Below, in pieces: positions 1 through 8,548 of a stretch of 64,000 nt of DNA (its first letter is position 1; each line of letters starts with the position of its first letter). Location of the stretch: NCBI GenBank assembly GCA_019217005.1, contig JAHBNG010000033.1:68091-132090 (forward strand), written 5' to 3'. This DNA comes from Chloroflexi bacterium TSY. Its GTDB lineage: Bacteria; Chloroflexota; Anaerolineae; Caldilineales; Caldilineaceae. The notes below the pieces were generated by a model that saw only the letters and a list, made by a program, of their open reading frames with translations, was not told the DNA's origin and ran no database searches. The translations under genes were made by a program, and so were the position numbers.

Positions 1-1
1 G

Positions 2-238
2 CAACGTTTTTATGCCGCCTATGAAGCACGTATTTTGGCCAGTCGAGGCATCCAGCCACGTCTCCACAATTTTATTTTGCAACCACTCCGTGAACTTCGA
101 CGCCGCTTCATCACTCTAAATGGTTGGCAGGATGGCGGACATGGACTCAGACTCGCACTTTGGTTTGCCTGGTATTACGGTTTCATGCCCTACTGGTATC
201 TTCTTCATCAGTTTCCGGATCGTAGTACGCAAGCATGA
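2..238 (+). CDS. C-terminal end of a probable family 2 glycosyltransferase (partial)
   Basis: An open frame enters from the left edge and ends with TGA at 236-238, leaving 78 codons. The tail is basic and aromatic-rich, with paired arginines (ELRRRF) followed by a hydrophobic WFAWYYGFMPYWYLL stretch. Membrane-associated GT2 enzymes often end in such an amphipathic or membrane-proximal helix. The catalytic domain lies outside the window, so the family call rests on the tail alone. The gene converges on the oxidoreductase gene that follows. No start codon inside the window is needed, because the frame is open from base 2. Confidence 0.5.
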   Translation, partial: QRFYAAYEARILASRGIQPRLHNFILQPLRELRRRFITLNGWQDGGHGLRLALWFAWYYGFMPYWYLLHQFPDRSTQA

Positions 239-312
239 GTTTGTCGCAAACAAATTGAATTGGCTGATCTGAAGTCACAAACGTAAGATTCTCATAGACA
301 GAATCACCTCAG

Positions 313-1575
313 TCAGATACCGAGACCCTCATTAATATCGCGCTGATATCCATCTACTCTCTCACCCAATATCTCCTCGATCGTGACCAAGCGACCAGCA
401 ACATTCGACTCCATCATGGCATATGAAACTGCCACGGAACGCGACCCCTGCTCGATGTCTACATCGACTGGATGCTCACCTAGAATGGCGCCAGCAAAGT
501 CGTCATATTCAACAGCAATCAGCTTGCGATCGGTCTGTTCAAAGGGAAACTCATAGCGCCAAAGCCGATCACCACCAAAGAGAGTTGCCGTCGCCTCATT
601 TAGGTGGAAGTCGGGAACAAGATCCAGAATGCTGCCATCATCAACGACCGTACTGCTTGCCGGATAGAGCGTAATGGTCTTGCCGCTGCGGTCATTGGGG
701 AGGTCCATCGAACCTTGAGAACCATGAATTTGGCGCATCCACATAGGTTGACCGTGGCCAGCGTGGTCCTCAATATATTGGCCGACTGCACCACTGGCAA
801 AATTGAGCGTGGCATAAGCTGCATCCTCTGCCGTGGCTTCGAAGTCGGCGGGCATCTGCTTCTGCCATTTCGTGTAGACACCAGCAGGACTCGCTTGGGG
901 TGTCTCACCGGCACCAGCCGGGTTATGACGAATCGGTTCATGCAGCCGCGTCTGTGCATAGACACTGGTCACGTTGCCCATAAAATACTCCATCATATCG
1001 GCAAAGTGTACTCCGACGTCGAGCAACACGCCGCTTTGATCTTTCTGATGTCGCCAGACGGAGATCAGCATTTGGTTGCCGCCACTAACCGTGTTGTGAA
1101 CCATTAGACGCAGTTTGCCAATTGCACCGGCATCGAGCAACGCTTTGGCCAATCGATTGATGGGGTCACGACGATAGTTCTCGGCCACGCTTACAACACA
1201 GTCGGACTTTACTGCGGCTTGGCGAATCAGGTTGCAAGCGCGTACGGTCAATCCCACTGGCTTCTCAATCATCGCGTGCCAACCGCGCTTCAATGCGTCG
1301 ACACCCAACATATGATGATAGGGTGGCGTGGTTGTGATGTCAACTGCATCGACACCCACTTTTTCCAACTCATCATAGTTGCTTACGACGGTCGGACGCG
1401 TGCCGAAATGTTCCGCGGCTTGGTCGGCCAATGATTCAGCATTAGTCTGCACCGGATCACATGCACCGACCAGCTCGAAACGTGACAGTCCTGCGCGATG
1501 TAGTTCGGCTAGACCATACATGTGCCGATGCCCCATTCCACCGCAGCCGACGATTGCAAGTTTGATTTTGCTCAT
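313..1575 (-). CDS. Gfo/Idh/MocA family NAD(P)-dependent oxidoreductase
   Basis: A 420-residue protein predicted to oxidise or reduce a sugar-like or cyclitol substrate with NAD(P). The Rossmann motif GCGGMG lies at residues 10-15 and the family EKP motif at 104-106, the lysine of which is usually catalytic. The C-terminal half is the expected beta-sheet substrate domain. I chose the ATG at 1573-1575 because AGGAGG sits six bases upstream; an in-frame ATG 14 codons earlier lacks such a site. It is divergent from the SDR gene at 1690, so the roughly 110-bp spacer probably holds both promoters. The substrate cannot be told from sequence. Confidence 0.93.
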   Translation of the reverse strand: MSKIKLAIVGCGGMGHRHMYGLAELHRAGLSRFELVGACDPVQTNAESLADQAAEHFGTRPTVVSNYDELEKVGVDAVDITTTPPYHHMLGVDALKRGWHAMIEKPVGLTVRACNLIRQAAVKSDCVVSVAENYRRDPINRLAKALLDAGAIGKLRLMVHNTVSGGNQMLISVWRHQKDQSGVLLDVGVHFADMMEYFMGNVTSVYAQTRLHEPIRHNPAGAGETPQASPAGVYTKWQKQMPADFEATAEDAAYATLNFASGAVGQYIEDHAGHGQPMWMRQIHGSQGSMDLPNDRSGKTITLYPASSTVVDDGSILDLVPDFHLNEATATLFGGDRLWRYEFPFEQTDRKLIAVEYDDFAGAILGEHPVDVDIEQGSRSVAVSYAMMESNVAGRLVTIEEILGERVDGYQRDINEGLGI

Positions 1576-1689
1576 TGGTTTCCTCCTGTTGTGATGATCG
1601 TTGGCTTCATTTGTCAAGATTATACGCTTGATTGTATCTTTGTGAAAGAACTCTTCTCTGAAAGCACATTATAAAGATAGGGAGACATC

Positions 1690-2544
1690 ATGTATGGATT
1701 AGATGGAAAAGTAGCGCTCGTGACGGGTGCAGGGGGTAAACGAGGCATTGGGCGTGCTGTTGCATTGCGGCTGGCGCGTGAAGGAGCCGACGTCGTCGTC
1801 AATGATTTGGGTGAAAAAGATGGTTCTGCTCGAAGAGAGAATTCTCCTACATCAGACGAGTGGGGCGGCTTACCACAAGTCATTGACGAGATTCGGTCTT
1901 TGGGGCGACGATCAATGGGGGTTTGGGCCAACGTTGCCATCGCACAGCAGGTCCAGAAGATGGTCGATCAAGTTGTGGCGGAGTTTGGCCGAATCGATAT
2001 CTTTGTGAGCAATGCAGGCACCAAAGCAGGTAATGATCGCGTTGCCGTGGTCGATTTGGCTGAAGAAGATTGGGACCGCGTACAAAATGTCAACATCAAA
2101 GGCACTTTTCTCTGCTGTCAGGCCGTCGCGCGTCAGATGCTAACCCAAGAGCCAGGGGGAAAAATTATTACGATGTCATCGACCTCTGGCAAAAGAGGAA
2201 CCGCGCGTTTCGCGGCCTATTGCTCATCAAAGTTTGCTGTGATTGGCTTTACACAAGTGCTTGCCCACGAACTCGCTCCTCACAACGTTCAAGTCAACGC
2301 CATCTGTCCTGGATTAGTCGAAACCGAACGTGTGCTCGACATGGCCACAGCGCTCGGTCCCGATACGATGACGCCAGCCGAATATCGTGAGGTGATGATC
2401 AAGCGAGCAAACGACTATACACCAGCAGGACGCATTGCACAACCGGAAGATGTGGCAGACATAGCAGCATTTCTGGCCTCGTCGCAGTCTGACTATATGA
2501 CGGGACTGTCGTTTCCAGTAGCCGGAGGATCTTATATGCAGTGA
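1690..2544 (+). CDS. SDR family NAD(P)-dependent dehydrogenase
   Basis: A 284-residue classical short-chain dehydrogenase/reductase. The TGAGGKRGIG cofactor loop is at residues 12-21, the NAG motif at 108-110, catalytic serines at 163-164, and the YxxxK pair is Y177 and K181. The usual C-terminal PxG and VAGG elements are present. The dinucleotide-loop region carries an insert (GEKDGSARRENS) seen in some SDR subfamilies. It is preceded by GGGAG eight bases before the ATG. Neighbours (Gfo/Idh, PhyH, amidohydrolase) suggest oxidation of a small organic acid, sugar or plant-derived compound, but the substrate is unknown. Confidence 0.94.
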   Translation: MYGLDGKVALVTGAGGKRGIGRAVALRLAREGADVVVNDLGEKDGSARRENSPTSDEWGGLPQVIDEIRSLGRRSMGVWANVAIAQQVQKMVDQVVAEFGRIDIFVSNAGTKAGNDRVAVVDLAEEDWDRVQNVNIKGTFLCCQAVARQMLTQEPGGKIITMSSTSGKRGTARFAAYCSSKFAVIGFTQVLAHELAPHNVQVNAICPGLVETERVLDMATALGPDTMTPAEYREVMIKRANDYTPAGRIAQPEDVADIAAFLASSQSDYMTGLSFPVAGGSYMQ

Positions 2545-2586
2545 TCTGTGTGACGTGATTCGTGTTGGCCAATCCGATTTCTAAAC

Positions 2587-2657
2587 GATCCACAGATAGA
2601 CCGGATGGACTAGATTTTCCTCTTTCTAATCCGGTAAATCCTGTTCATCTGTGGATC
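2587..2657. terminator. Inverted repeat between convergent genes
   Basis: GATCCACAGAT at 2587-2597 is complementary to ATCTGTGGATC at 2647-2657, with a 49-base loop that itself contains short complementary words. The SDR gene ends at 2544 and the decarboxylase-like gene ends at 2692 on the other strand, so a bidirectional terminator is plausible. The loop is long and no strict U-tract is present, so the call is tentative. Confidence 0.4.
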
Positions 2658-2691
2658 ATTTATTTTTTTGGGATAATCGTTAAATCACGCT

Positions 2692-3528
2692 CTACTTCAG
2701 AATCCGTTGATCACTCAAGTCTTTACCGCCAACGCTCTTCGTAATTGTTCCCCCCCGATATTCCTGGATCTCTAAGTCGTGTATGGCATTCACGATATTA
2801 TATTGAGTAGGCATATCTTCCCAGCGAGCGCGATAGAATCGTACTGAACCGCTGCCGCGCCCAATTTCGTGGACGACTCGATTGGGGGTTTCGGCTGGCG
2901 TCAGCACAGCATATGCGATATCAGCCGTGCCCCATTCACCGGTTCGGGGCATATATTTGTAGTGTAAAGTGCCAGCCCCAGATGGTTTGCTTGTGGCGGC
3001 GGCAATTTCTGCCTGAGACAACTGCGTCAAATCCCCCACGTGCAGATCCATAAATTTGAATCCCAACCAACTGGCCATGCAGTGAGTTGTTCCTTGATAG
3101 GTGGTTGGTTCTGGTAACTCGCAATAAATCTTGGAGAAGCCCAGCTCTTCCCGTCCCGTAATGATCGGATCAGTCAAATTTTCCCACAACACACTCAAGA
3201 AACTGCCGGTCACTTGTTCTTGCTCACCATTGTACGTCGCAGCAAAGCTCACCCCCAATGTGTTATAACCCCGACCAGCCAGCCATTCAATCTCTTTCAT
3301 ATACGTTGCGGAGACGGTCACGACCGATTCTCCACTTAATTCGAAGCCCGGCGGCAAGAGATTGGAGAGTTGATCGGCATTGCTCAGAAAGCTCACCGAG
3401 ACCGAAGTGGATTTAGGACTATTTTTACCATCAAACTTGCGTCCGTCCGGACCAAAGCGCGGACCCGTCCGTGGCCCAAAATGGGTCGGCATTCGGTACA
3501 TGTGGTCGGGCAAAAACGAATAGGACAT
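2692..3528 (-). CDS. Acetoacetate decarboxylase-like (ADC superfamily) protein
   Basis: A 278-residue protein resembling the acetoacetate decarboxylase fold. The segment GREELGFSKIYCEL (residues about 125-138) matches the family motif around the Schiff-base lysine, which would be K133. Classical ADC has two adjacent lysines there, whereas this protein has Lys-Ile, so decarboxylase activity is uncertain; many family members act on other keto acids. The start at 3528 is preferred because GGAGG lies just before it; an ATG four codons upstream overlaps that ribosome binding site. It converges with the SDR gene and may act in the same catabolic route. Confidence 0.7.
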   Translation of the reverse strand: MSYSFLPDHMYRMPTHFGPRTGPRFGPDGRKFDGKNSPKSTSVSVSFLSNADQLSNLLPPGFELSGESVVTVSATYMKEIEWLAGRGYNTLGVSFAATYNGEQEQVTGSFLSVLWENLTDPIITGREELGFSKIYCELPEPTTYQGTTHCMASWLGFKFMDLHVGDLTQLSQAEIAAATSKPSGAGTLHYKYMPRTGEWGTADIAYAVLTPAETPNRVVHEIGRGSGSVRFYRARWEDMPTQYNIVNAIHDLEIQEYRGGTITKSVGGKDLSDQRILK

Positions 3529-3548
3529 AGGTTCCTCCATAGTGAGTA

Positions 3549-3791
3549 TTAGCGATTTATGTAGCCTGCAATGACCAACAAAACAAGCGCACCGATGACA
3601 GAAAGAATCAGACTTCCGGTTAGGCCAGTTGCAGCCAGACCAAGTATTCGGGCCAAAAAGCCACCAAGTACGCCACCAATAATTCCAACGAGAATATTAC
3701 CAACTATACCGAATCCGCGCCCTTTCATGATCTGTCCTGCAATCCAGCCTTCGATTCCGCCAAGTACAAGCCACGAAATAAACCCAAACAT
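3549..3791 (-). CDS. GlsB/YeaQ/YmgE family small membrane protein
   Basis: An 80-residue, glycine-rich protein with three hydrophobic segments, the layout of the transglycosylase-associated (YmgE/GlsB) family. The conserved start FGFISWLVLGGIEGWIAGQIMKGRGFG and the following GNILVGIIGGVLGGFLA match family consensus (quoted only as family features). These proteins are often induced by envelope or general stress, and their molecular role is unknown. GGAGG precedes the ATG. A second family member lies at 25092, next to other stress-type membrane proteins. Confidence 0.88.
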   Translation of the reverse strand: MFGFISWLVLGGIEGWIAGQIMKGRGFGIVGNILVGIIGGVLGGFLARILGLAATGLTGSLILSVIGALVLLVIAGYINR

Positions 3792-3955
3792 TTTGTTTCC
3801 TCCGAATTATGTTCTTGTTACATTGATTCTTCTGTGGTGCGGTTGTAATGAGAATAAGGTATCCCCGATTCTTAACACAGCGGGGTCCATTATGCAAATT
3901 TCACCAACGGGTGGCGATATGTATACCAAATCTAGCATTGAGGCTCTTGCCCGAT

Positions 3956-4282
3956 TCAGTTCGATGGTTCAATCAATCCTTCATCAATCATTCGTTGATA
4001 AGAGAAGTCTATCGATGCCTCCAATTCGGTTTCAACACGATAATATTGCGCCAAAGACAACACGGCCCGCATCACGTCCTGTAATTCTTTAGCCAGTTTT
4101 TGTTTATTTGGCTCGCCATATGCTTCGACCTTGCGCCCTGTACGTTCGAAATGGTTCACTTCTGCTGCAACCTCACCACACTCCTCGGCCAGTCGGGTAA
4201 CCATCTGAAAAGGGTCCCGACCATCTGGAAATCTGGTATTCAACCCCTCCACGATTTTGTATAACTTCTCTACTGTTGTCAT
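3956..4282 (-). CDS. MazG-like nucleotide pyrophosphohydrolase
   Basis: A 108-residue all-alpha protein with the MazG/dUTPase-superfamily metal motifs EECGE (33-37) and ELQD (66-69, followed by V-M). Such enzymes hydrolyse non-canonical or excess NTPs to NMP and pyrophosphate. Its start overlaps the stop of the dioxygenase gene by four bases (ATGA arrangement), so the two are translationally coupled. The pairing of a housecleaning pyrophosphatase with an oxygenase is unexplained; it may be only an operon neighbour. Confidence 0.85.
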   Translation of the reverse strand: MTTVEKLYKIVEGLNTRFPDGRDPFQMVTRLAEECGEVAAEVNHFERTGRKVEAYGEPNKQKLAKELQDVMRAVLSLAQYYRVETELEASIDFSYQRMIDEGLIEPSN

Positions 4283-5265
4283 TCCTGTATAATATCCTGT
4301 TTTTCACGTTTATCCCGACCTTGTCGCCAAGTCTCACATCCCCCCTCACCACTTGGTCGCACGCCTGGTTTTGCACGATCTTCGATTCCCTTCCAAGCGT
4401 AGGGATCTGTACCAGCCACCATCACAATATCCCGATAGTCAGAGATGGCCATATGCTCGCCTTCCTGAGGGGGATGCCAAGGGAGAAGTGATTCGGCACT
4501 CATGTAATGGTTGACTAGGACTCGTCGGTAGCCGCTTTGGGCGCGATTTGGAAAAGAGCGGTGTAAAACGTAGCCATGAAAGAAGACGAGCGAACCGGCT
4601 TTGACTTCAACGGGGATTGCATCTTCATCTTTGTAGGGAAAGCCAAATGCTTCGCCCGTGCAATCAAAACGGGCATCATCATGGTCATATTGAGGCCAGA
4701 TCAGGCCGCGCTGATGAGAACCCGGGATCAACCAGAGACAGCCGTTCTCGATTGTCGCATCATCCATTGCAATCCAACCCCCAACCAGCGAACGATCGCG
4801 CGTGGGGATAAAATACTCATCTTGGTGCCAGGCCTGACCTGGTTTTCCCGCGGCTTTGATAAAGAGCATCGATTGCATGCATTTCACATTTGGCCCAACA
4901 ATCTGAGTTAGCACGTCAACCATTTTTGGGGTTGCCAAGTATTTGGTCATGATTCCTGAAATCTTGTGCGGAAAATGGATGCAAAGATAGCGGTGCAGAA
5001 CTTCCTCCTCACTTTCATCTGCTGGCACAACTGGTTCAAGTCCACGGACTTCACCTCGCTCTCCCCGACAAATGGCCAACGTCTCTGCACGGAGTTCCTC
5101 CAACTCATCTCTAGAGAGCGCATCGGGAATCACTAAATAACCATTTTCCTGGTAGAACTTGGCCAAATCGCCCTCAGGCGTAGCAGTTGGTGATTGAATA
5201 AAGTGAGGGCCACCGTTGTGAAGAGCAAGAATTTGCGGATCGAGTGCTGTGGTTAATGTCGTCAT
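4279..5265 (-). CDS. Phytanoyl-CoA dioxygenase (PhyH) family protein
   Basis: A 328-residue Fe(II)/2-oxoglutarate-dependent oxygenase. The iron ligands are visible as H147-x-D149 (AWHQDEYF) and the distal H235 (VLHRSFPN). The double-stranded beta-helix core around WLIPGSHQRG is well conserved. Bacterial members hydroxylate diverse small molecules, so the substrate is open. The C-terminus extends about 60 charged residues beyond the core. It lies upstream of, and overlaps, the MazG-like gene, forming a two-gene operon. Confidence 0.93.
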   Translation of the reverse strand: MTTLTTALDPQILALHNGGPHFIQSPTATPEGDLAKFYQENGYLVIPDALSRDELEELRAETLAICRGERGEVRGLEPVVPADESEEEVLHRYLCIHFPHKISGIMTKYLATPKMVDVLTQIVGPNVKCMQSMLFIKAAGKPGQAWHQDEYFIPTRDRSLVGGWIAMDDATIENGCLWLIPGSHQRGLIWPQYDHDDARFDCTGEAFGFPYKDEDAIPVEVKAGSLVFFHGYVLHRSFPNRAQSGYRRVLVNHYMSAESLLPWHPPQEGEHMAISDYRDIVMVAGTDPYAWKGIEDRAKPGVRPSGEGGCETWRQGRDKREKQDIIQE

Positions 5266-5340
5266 GAATTCTACTCCAATATGTAGTGATAAATGAGTTT
5301 TCAGCTATCAGCTATCAGCCATTCGCCGTCAGCTGTTGGC

Positions 5341-5425
5341 TAAGAACCTATCCGAAAAGTGGTTGTGAGTCCAACCAGCCTCTCGGGCCGAATGCTTGGG
5401 CACAGAACTTTTCGGATAAGCACTA
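5341..5425. repeat. MITE-like repeat, copy 1 (CTTATCCGAAAAG ends, TA flanks)
   Basis: An 85-bp non-coding unit. The left end AAGAACCTATCCGAAAAG and the right end CTTTTCGGATAAGCACTA are inverted repeats, and both ends are flanked by TA. A related unit is at 10231-10314 with diverged interior but conserved ends. TA duplication and short inverted ends suggest mobilisation by an IS630/Tc1-type transposase. The IS701-like element begins three bases to the right. Confidence 0.6.
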
Positions 5426-5427
5426 AG

Positions 5428-6925
5428 CTAGACTTTGTAAGTTTTAAGCACCATAAAAAGTTAATAACAGACAGCAGAAAGTAAGGTGTTCACCTGAGAG
5501 GGAGAGAATAAACGAAGATCAGGTGAAAAGTGAGATGTCTGGAAAAGGAAATGGCACCATAAGCGGCGGCGAACCAGAGAGAGGAGGTCATGGAAGGTGG
5601 CGTGAGTCTTGTGATACCAAGCAGCTTGAGGCAAAGGGATAGAGCCATCAGGAGAGAAGGCATGAGCCATCAAGATGACAAGGCTGAAAAGACCAAAGAG
5701 AGCAGGAGTAGTCCTCTCAATGGCCAAGTCACTCCACTGGCGCTGAGTTTCGACACCGAGGTGAGCTCTGGCTTCCTCGAAAGAGACTTCAATGGACCAA
5801 CGTTTGACGAAATCAGCGATGATGTGGGGGGCAGCCTGATGAATATCGGTGGAGAAGTAAGCGACGGTCTCAGCTTGGCCTTTGGGATCGCGGACTAAAA
5901 CCCAGCGCAGAAGGAGCGGAGTTGTGCCGGTAGAGTACCAAAAGGCAATACCAGTGGCCCAGTCGACGACTTCAGAGTCTCCCCCATACCAGTCAATGCG
6001 GCAGCGGTGCCAACAGGTGGTTTTGAAGAGGGCAACATCTTCCAGCTTGGGCAGTCGCTGCCCAACGACAGGAGGACGACCAGGTCGTTTTGTGCCGTCA
6101 GGTTTCAAACGGGAGGGTGGATAGTCAAAGAGACGCGCATCCAGGCGCAGAGGCCCAATCAAGGTGACTCCTTGGGATTGACAGCGCAAGCCCAACTCGA
6201 TCACACTGTAAGCCCCATCGCCGATGAGCTTGATTTCTCGACCTGGCAAAGCTCGACGCAGCCAGGCCACCACCTGCATGGTTCGTTTCGCCACTGTTCG
6301 GTGGCGCTGGTTGAGCGTTTCGCTGACTTTCGGTGTTGTGAGTAAGACGCTCAGAAAGGGCATTGACCAGTAGAGGTCACTCCACGGCAACTTGACCACC
6401 ACACAGAAGACCAGCCACCGCAATCCGCTCGTGCTTACGCTCATCTTCCGGCCTGACGCCAGGCTATCTCGCCAGTGTCCTCGTTTGCTGATCTTGGGAC
6501 CCCAGCGCCTTTCTAGCGTCTCGTCTACCGTTATCTCGACTGGCGCTCCCATGACCACAAACGTATCCACAATCAAGTGCAGTAAGATATAGCTCAACAT
6601 CAATCCATCCCACTTTGCTCGATTCAGCACATGGTGATACTTGGACCAGTCTCCCTCTTGCTCCAATCCCATCACTCTCAACGCCGCTGTCACCGTTCGT
6701 CTTCCCTTCGTTAACACCGTCCCTATCACCAAGACCAGTGCCTTTTGGTACGTCGGTTCTGTGAAGACTGGGCGAAAGCTCTCGAACAACGGGATTATTT
6801 CTGCTGGAAGGAACATTGGGCTCTCCTCTCTTTGATAGTTGTTTTCTCACTCCTATCTTACATCAGCTTCCCTTTTGTTCCTTCTTTATTAACTTTTTAA
6901 TGTGCCCAAATTGTACAAAGTCGAG
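5428..6925 (-). mobile_element. Complete IS701-like insertion sequence
   Basis: A 1,498-bp element bounded by imperfect terminal inverted repeats of about 40 bp: 5428-5467 (CTAGACTTTGTAAG...) and 6886-6925 (complement CTCGACTTTGTACA...). The outer ACTTTGTA and the inner TAAAAAGTTAATAA match. A 5-bp direct repeat CTAAG flanks it (5423-5427 and 6926-6930). It carries one intact transposase gene. The right-hand duplication includes the TAG stop codon of kptA, so insertion was at the very end of that gene without damaging it. Confidence 0.9.
5461..6816 (-). CDS. IS701-family-like DDE transposase
   Basis: A 451-residue transposase that cuts and rejoins the surrounding element's ends. Candidate acidic residues lie in TVDETLERRWG (first Asp), IGDGAYSV (second Asp) and the C-terminal SFEEARAHLGVETQRQW segment (Glu), which is characteristic of the DDE_5/IS701-type group. 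The frame is full-length and uninterrupted, unlike every other transposase here, so this element may still be active. The stop codon lies within the left inverted repeat region, as is common for compact elements. Confidence 0.92.
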   Translation of the reverse strand: MFLPAEIIPLFESFRPVFTEPTYQKALVLVIGTVLTKGRRTVTAALRVMGLEQEGDWSKYHHVLNRAKWDGLMLSYILLHLIVDTFVVMGAPVEITVDETLERRWGPKISKRGHWRDSLASGRKMSVSTSGLRWLVFCVVVKLPWSDLYWSMPFLSVLLTTPKVSETLNQRHRTVAKRTMQVVAWLRRALPGREIKLIGDGAYSVIELGLRCQSQGVTLIGPLRLDARLFDYPPSRLKPDGTKRPGRPPVVGQRLPKLEDVALFKTTCWHRCRIDWYGGDSEVVDWATGIAFWYSTGTTPLLLRWVLVRDPKGQAETVAYFSTDIHQAAPHIIADFVKRWSIEVSFEEARAHLGVETQRQWSDLAIERTTPALFGLFSLVILMAHAFSPDGSIPLPQAAWYHKTHATFHDLLSLVRRRLWCHFLFQTSHFSPDLRLFSPSQVNTLLSAVCY

Positions 6926-7489
6926 CTAAGGGCTAATAGCTGATACCTGGACGATCGATATAAACACTGTTGGAACAAAATTAGTCAGCCAAACACCATT
7001 TTCAGACTGATAAAACGTATATCCCTGACTATGCATTGCGCCGGATGCAATGTTCAATACAGTCGGCTTCCCATGTCGCTTGCCAACCTTGATGGCGGTT
7101 TCGACATGGGCCGATAGGTGGACATGATGGCGTTTACCAGACTTCAAACCCTGTTGCAAGATCGAGTCCAGAAATCGAGTAGCCGTTCCATGATAAAGCA
7201 ACTCGGGTGGAGCGACAGGTGTTAACCCCAATTCGACCTGAATTGAATGGCCCTGGTTGGCGCGAATGCGCTGCCGATCTGGCGATAAGGCAAAGCGTTG
7301 CTTATCATTCTGGGAGACGACCTCATCAATCAATTGAGGGGTCAGATGAATGCCAGCCTGTGTGGCGCGTGCAATTAGTTCAGAAACTGATGCCCAACCG
7401 GCATGGTCGAGCGTCAAGCCGATCTGTTCCGGCTTATGTCGTAGCACAAGACTCATAAATTTGCTGAGGCGGATCAATTGTTTGTTCAT
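6926..7489 (-). CDS. kptA: RNA 2'-phosphotransferase (Tpt1/KptA family)
   Basis: A 187-residue enzyme that transfers a 2'-phosphate from RNA to NAD+, giving ADP-ribose cyclic phosphate. Family features include the N-terminal winged-helix motif LVLRHKP (14-20) and the ADP-ribosyltransferase-like core with LLYHGT and HVHLS followed by the TAIKVGKRHG segment. Bacterial KptA often lacks a known substrate, since bacteria usually have no 2'-phosphate-leaving tRNA splicing. The IS element inserted exactly at its stop codon, and the family-length protein is retained. Confidence 0.93.
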   Translation of the reverse strand: MNKQLIRLSKFMSLVLRHKPEQIGLTLDHAGWASVSELIARATQAGIHLTPQLIDEVVSQNDKQRFALSPDRQRIRANQGHSIQVELGLTPVAPPELLYHGTATRFLDSILQQGLKSGKRHHVHLSAHVETAIKVGKRHGKPTVLNIASGAMHSQGYTFYQSENGVWLTNFVPTVFISIVQVSAISP

Positions 7490-7659
7490 GGATATTTCCT
7501 GGAAATACTTTAGTCAATCTGTCTTCTATTTTAGTAGAAAGCGGTGTTCCCGTAAAGCAGCACCACTGGTTGGTATACTAGATTACTCCTCATGACCGTG
7601 ATATACTAAAATATCTATTACATTTCATTTGATAACCAGATTCGAGAGAATGCACATCC

Positions 7660-8523
7660 ATGAGAATCATCGATGCCCATAATCACCCAGACTGGCATGG
7701 TCATAATTTCACCAGATTCATTGAAAATATGGATCAGTTTGGGATCGAAAAAACCTGGCTCTTGTCGTGGGAAGCCCCACCTGACGAATATTTTCCGGAT
7801 GTTTATAACAGTGTCTCCCTATTAGGGGATGGCTACCCCCTTCCCTTCACAAATTGCTTACGCTACAAAGAGCGCGCTCCGGACCGCTTTGTGCTCTGCT
7901 ACGCACCGGATCCTCGTCGTCCCGATGCCATCGACCAGCTCCAAGCCGCCATTGACGTACATGGCGTGCAAGTCTATGGCGAACTCAAGCTCCGCATGAT
8001 GTATGACAATCCCGATGCATTGCGCATTTATCGATTCTGTGGCGAAAAAGGATTGCCCATCACGGTTCACATCGACTATGAATTTGAGACAGGGCACCGC
8101 TACCCGCGTCCCACTTGGTGGTATGGTGGCGGGATCGACCCATTTGAGCGTGCCGTCCGGGCCTGTCCAGAGACTATCTTTATCGGCCATGCACCCGGAT
8201 TCTGGGCACACATCTCGAGCGACGACAAATTTGACCAAGAACCCTATCCATCTGGCCCCGTGCTCCCGGGAGGGAAAGTGCCTCAAATGTTCCGCGACTA
8301 CCCAAACCTCTACGCAGATCTATCGGCTGGTTCCGCCCGTCGAGCGCTAGAACGTGACCCTGTCCACGCCAAGGAATTTCTCATTGAATTTCAAGATCGC
8401 TTGCTCTATGGACGCGATTATTTTGACAATCTGCTCCAAGAATTCCTGAATTCGCTAGAACTTTCACAGACGGTCTTAAAGAAAATATATGCAGAGAATG
8501 CAATAAGGTTAGTAGGAACGTAG
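7660..8523 (+). CDS. Amidohydrolase-family (TIM-barrel) metal-dependent hydrolase
   Basis: A 287-residue protein of the amidohydrolase-2 group (2-pyrone-4,6-dicarboxylate hydrolase / ACMSD-like fold). The N-terminal DAHNHPDWHGH provides the first metal-binding His pair; later elements include the LKLR strand, ITVHID, IFIGHAPGFWAH and LLYGRDYFD with a terminal Asp. These enzymes hydrolyse or decarboxylate small cyclic or aromatic acids and lactones. It is followed 25 bp downstream by an epimerase gene in the same direction. The ribosome binding site is weak (GAGAG 14 bases upstream). Confidence 0.86.
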   Translation: MRIIDAHNHPDWHGHNFTRFIENMDQFGIEKTWLLSWEAPPDEYFPDVYNSVSLLGDGYPLPFTNCLRYKERAPDRFVLCYAPDPRRPDAIDQLQAAIDVHGVQVYGELKLRMMYDNPDALRIYRFCGEKGLPITVHIDYEFETGHRYPRPTWWYGGGIDPFERAVRACPETIFIGHAPGFWAHISSDDKFDQEPYPSGPVLPGGKVPQMFRDYPNLYADLSAGSARRALERDPVHAKEFLIEFQDRLLYGRDYFDNLLQEFLNSLELSQTVLKKIYAENAIRLVGT

Positions 8524-8548
8524 AACTCAGAACTCAGAACTTACAACT

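Noticed and set aside
604..1107. Long plus-strand frame opposite the Gfo/Idh gene
   Set aside because: Antisense shadow of a well-supported gene, with no ribosome binding site and no family features.
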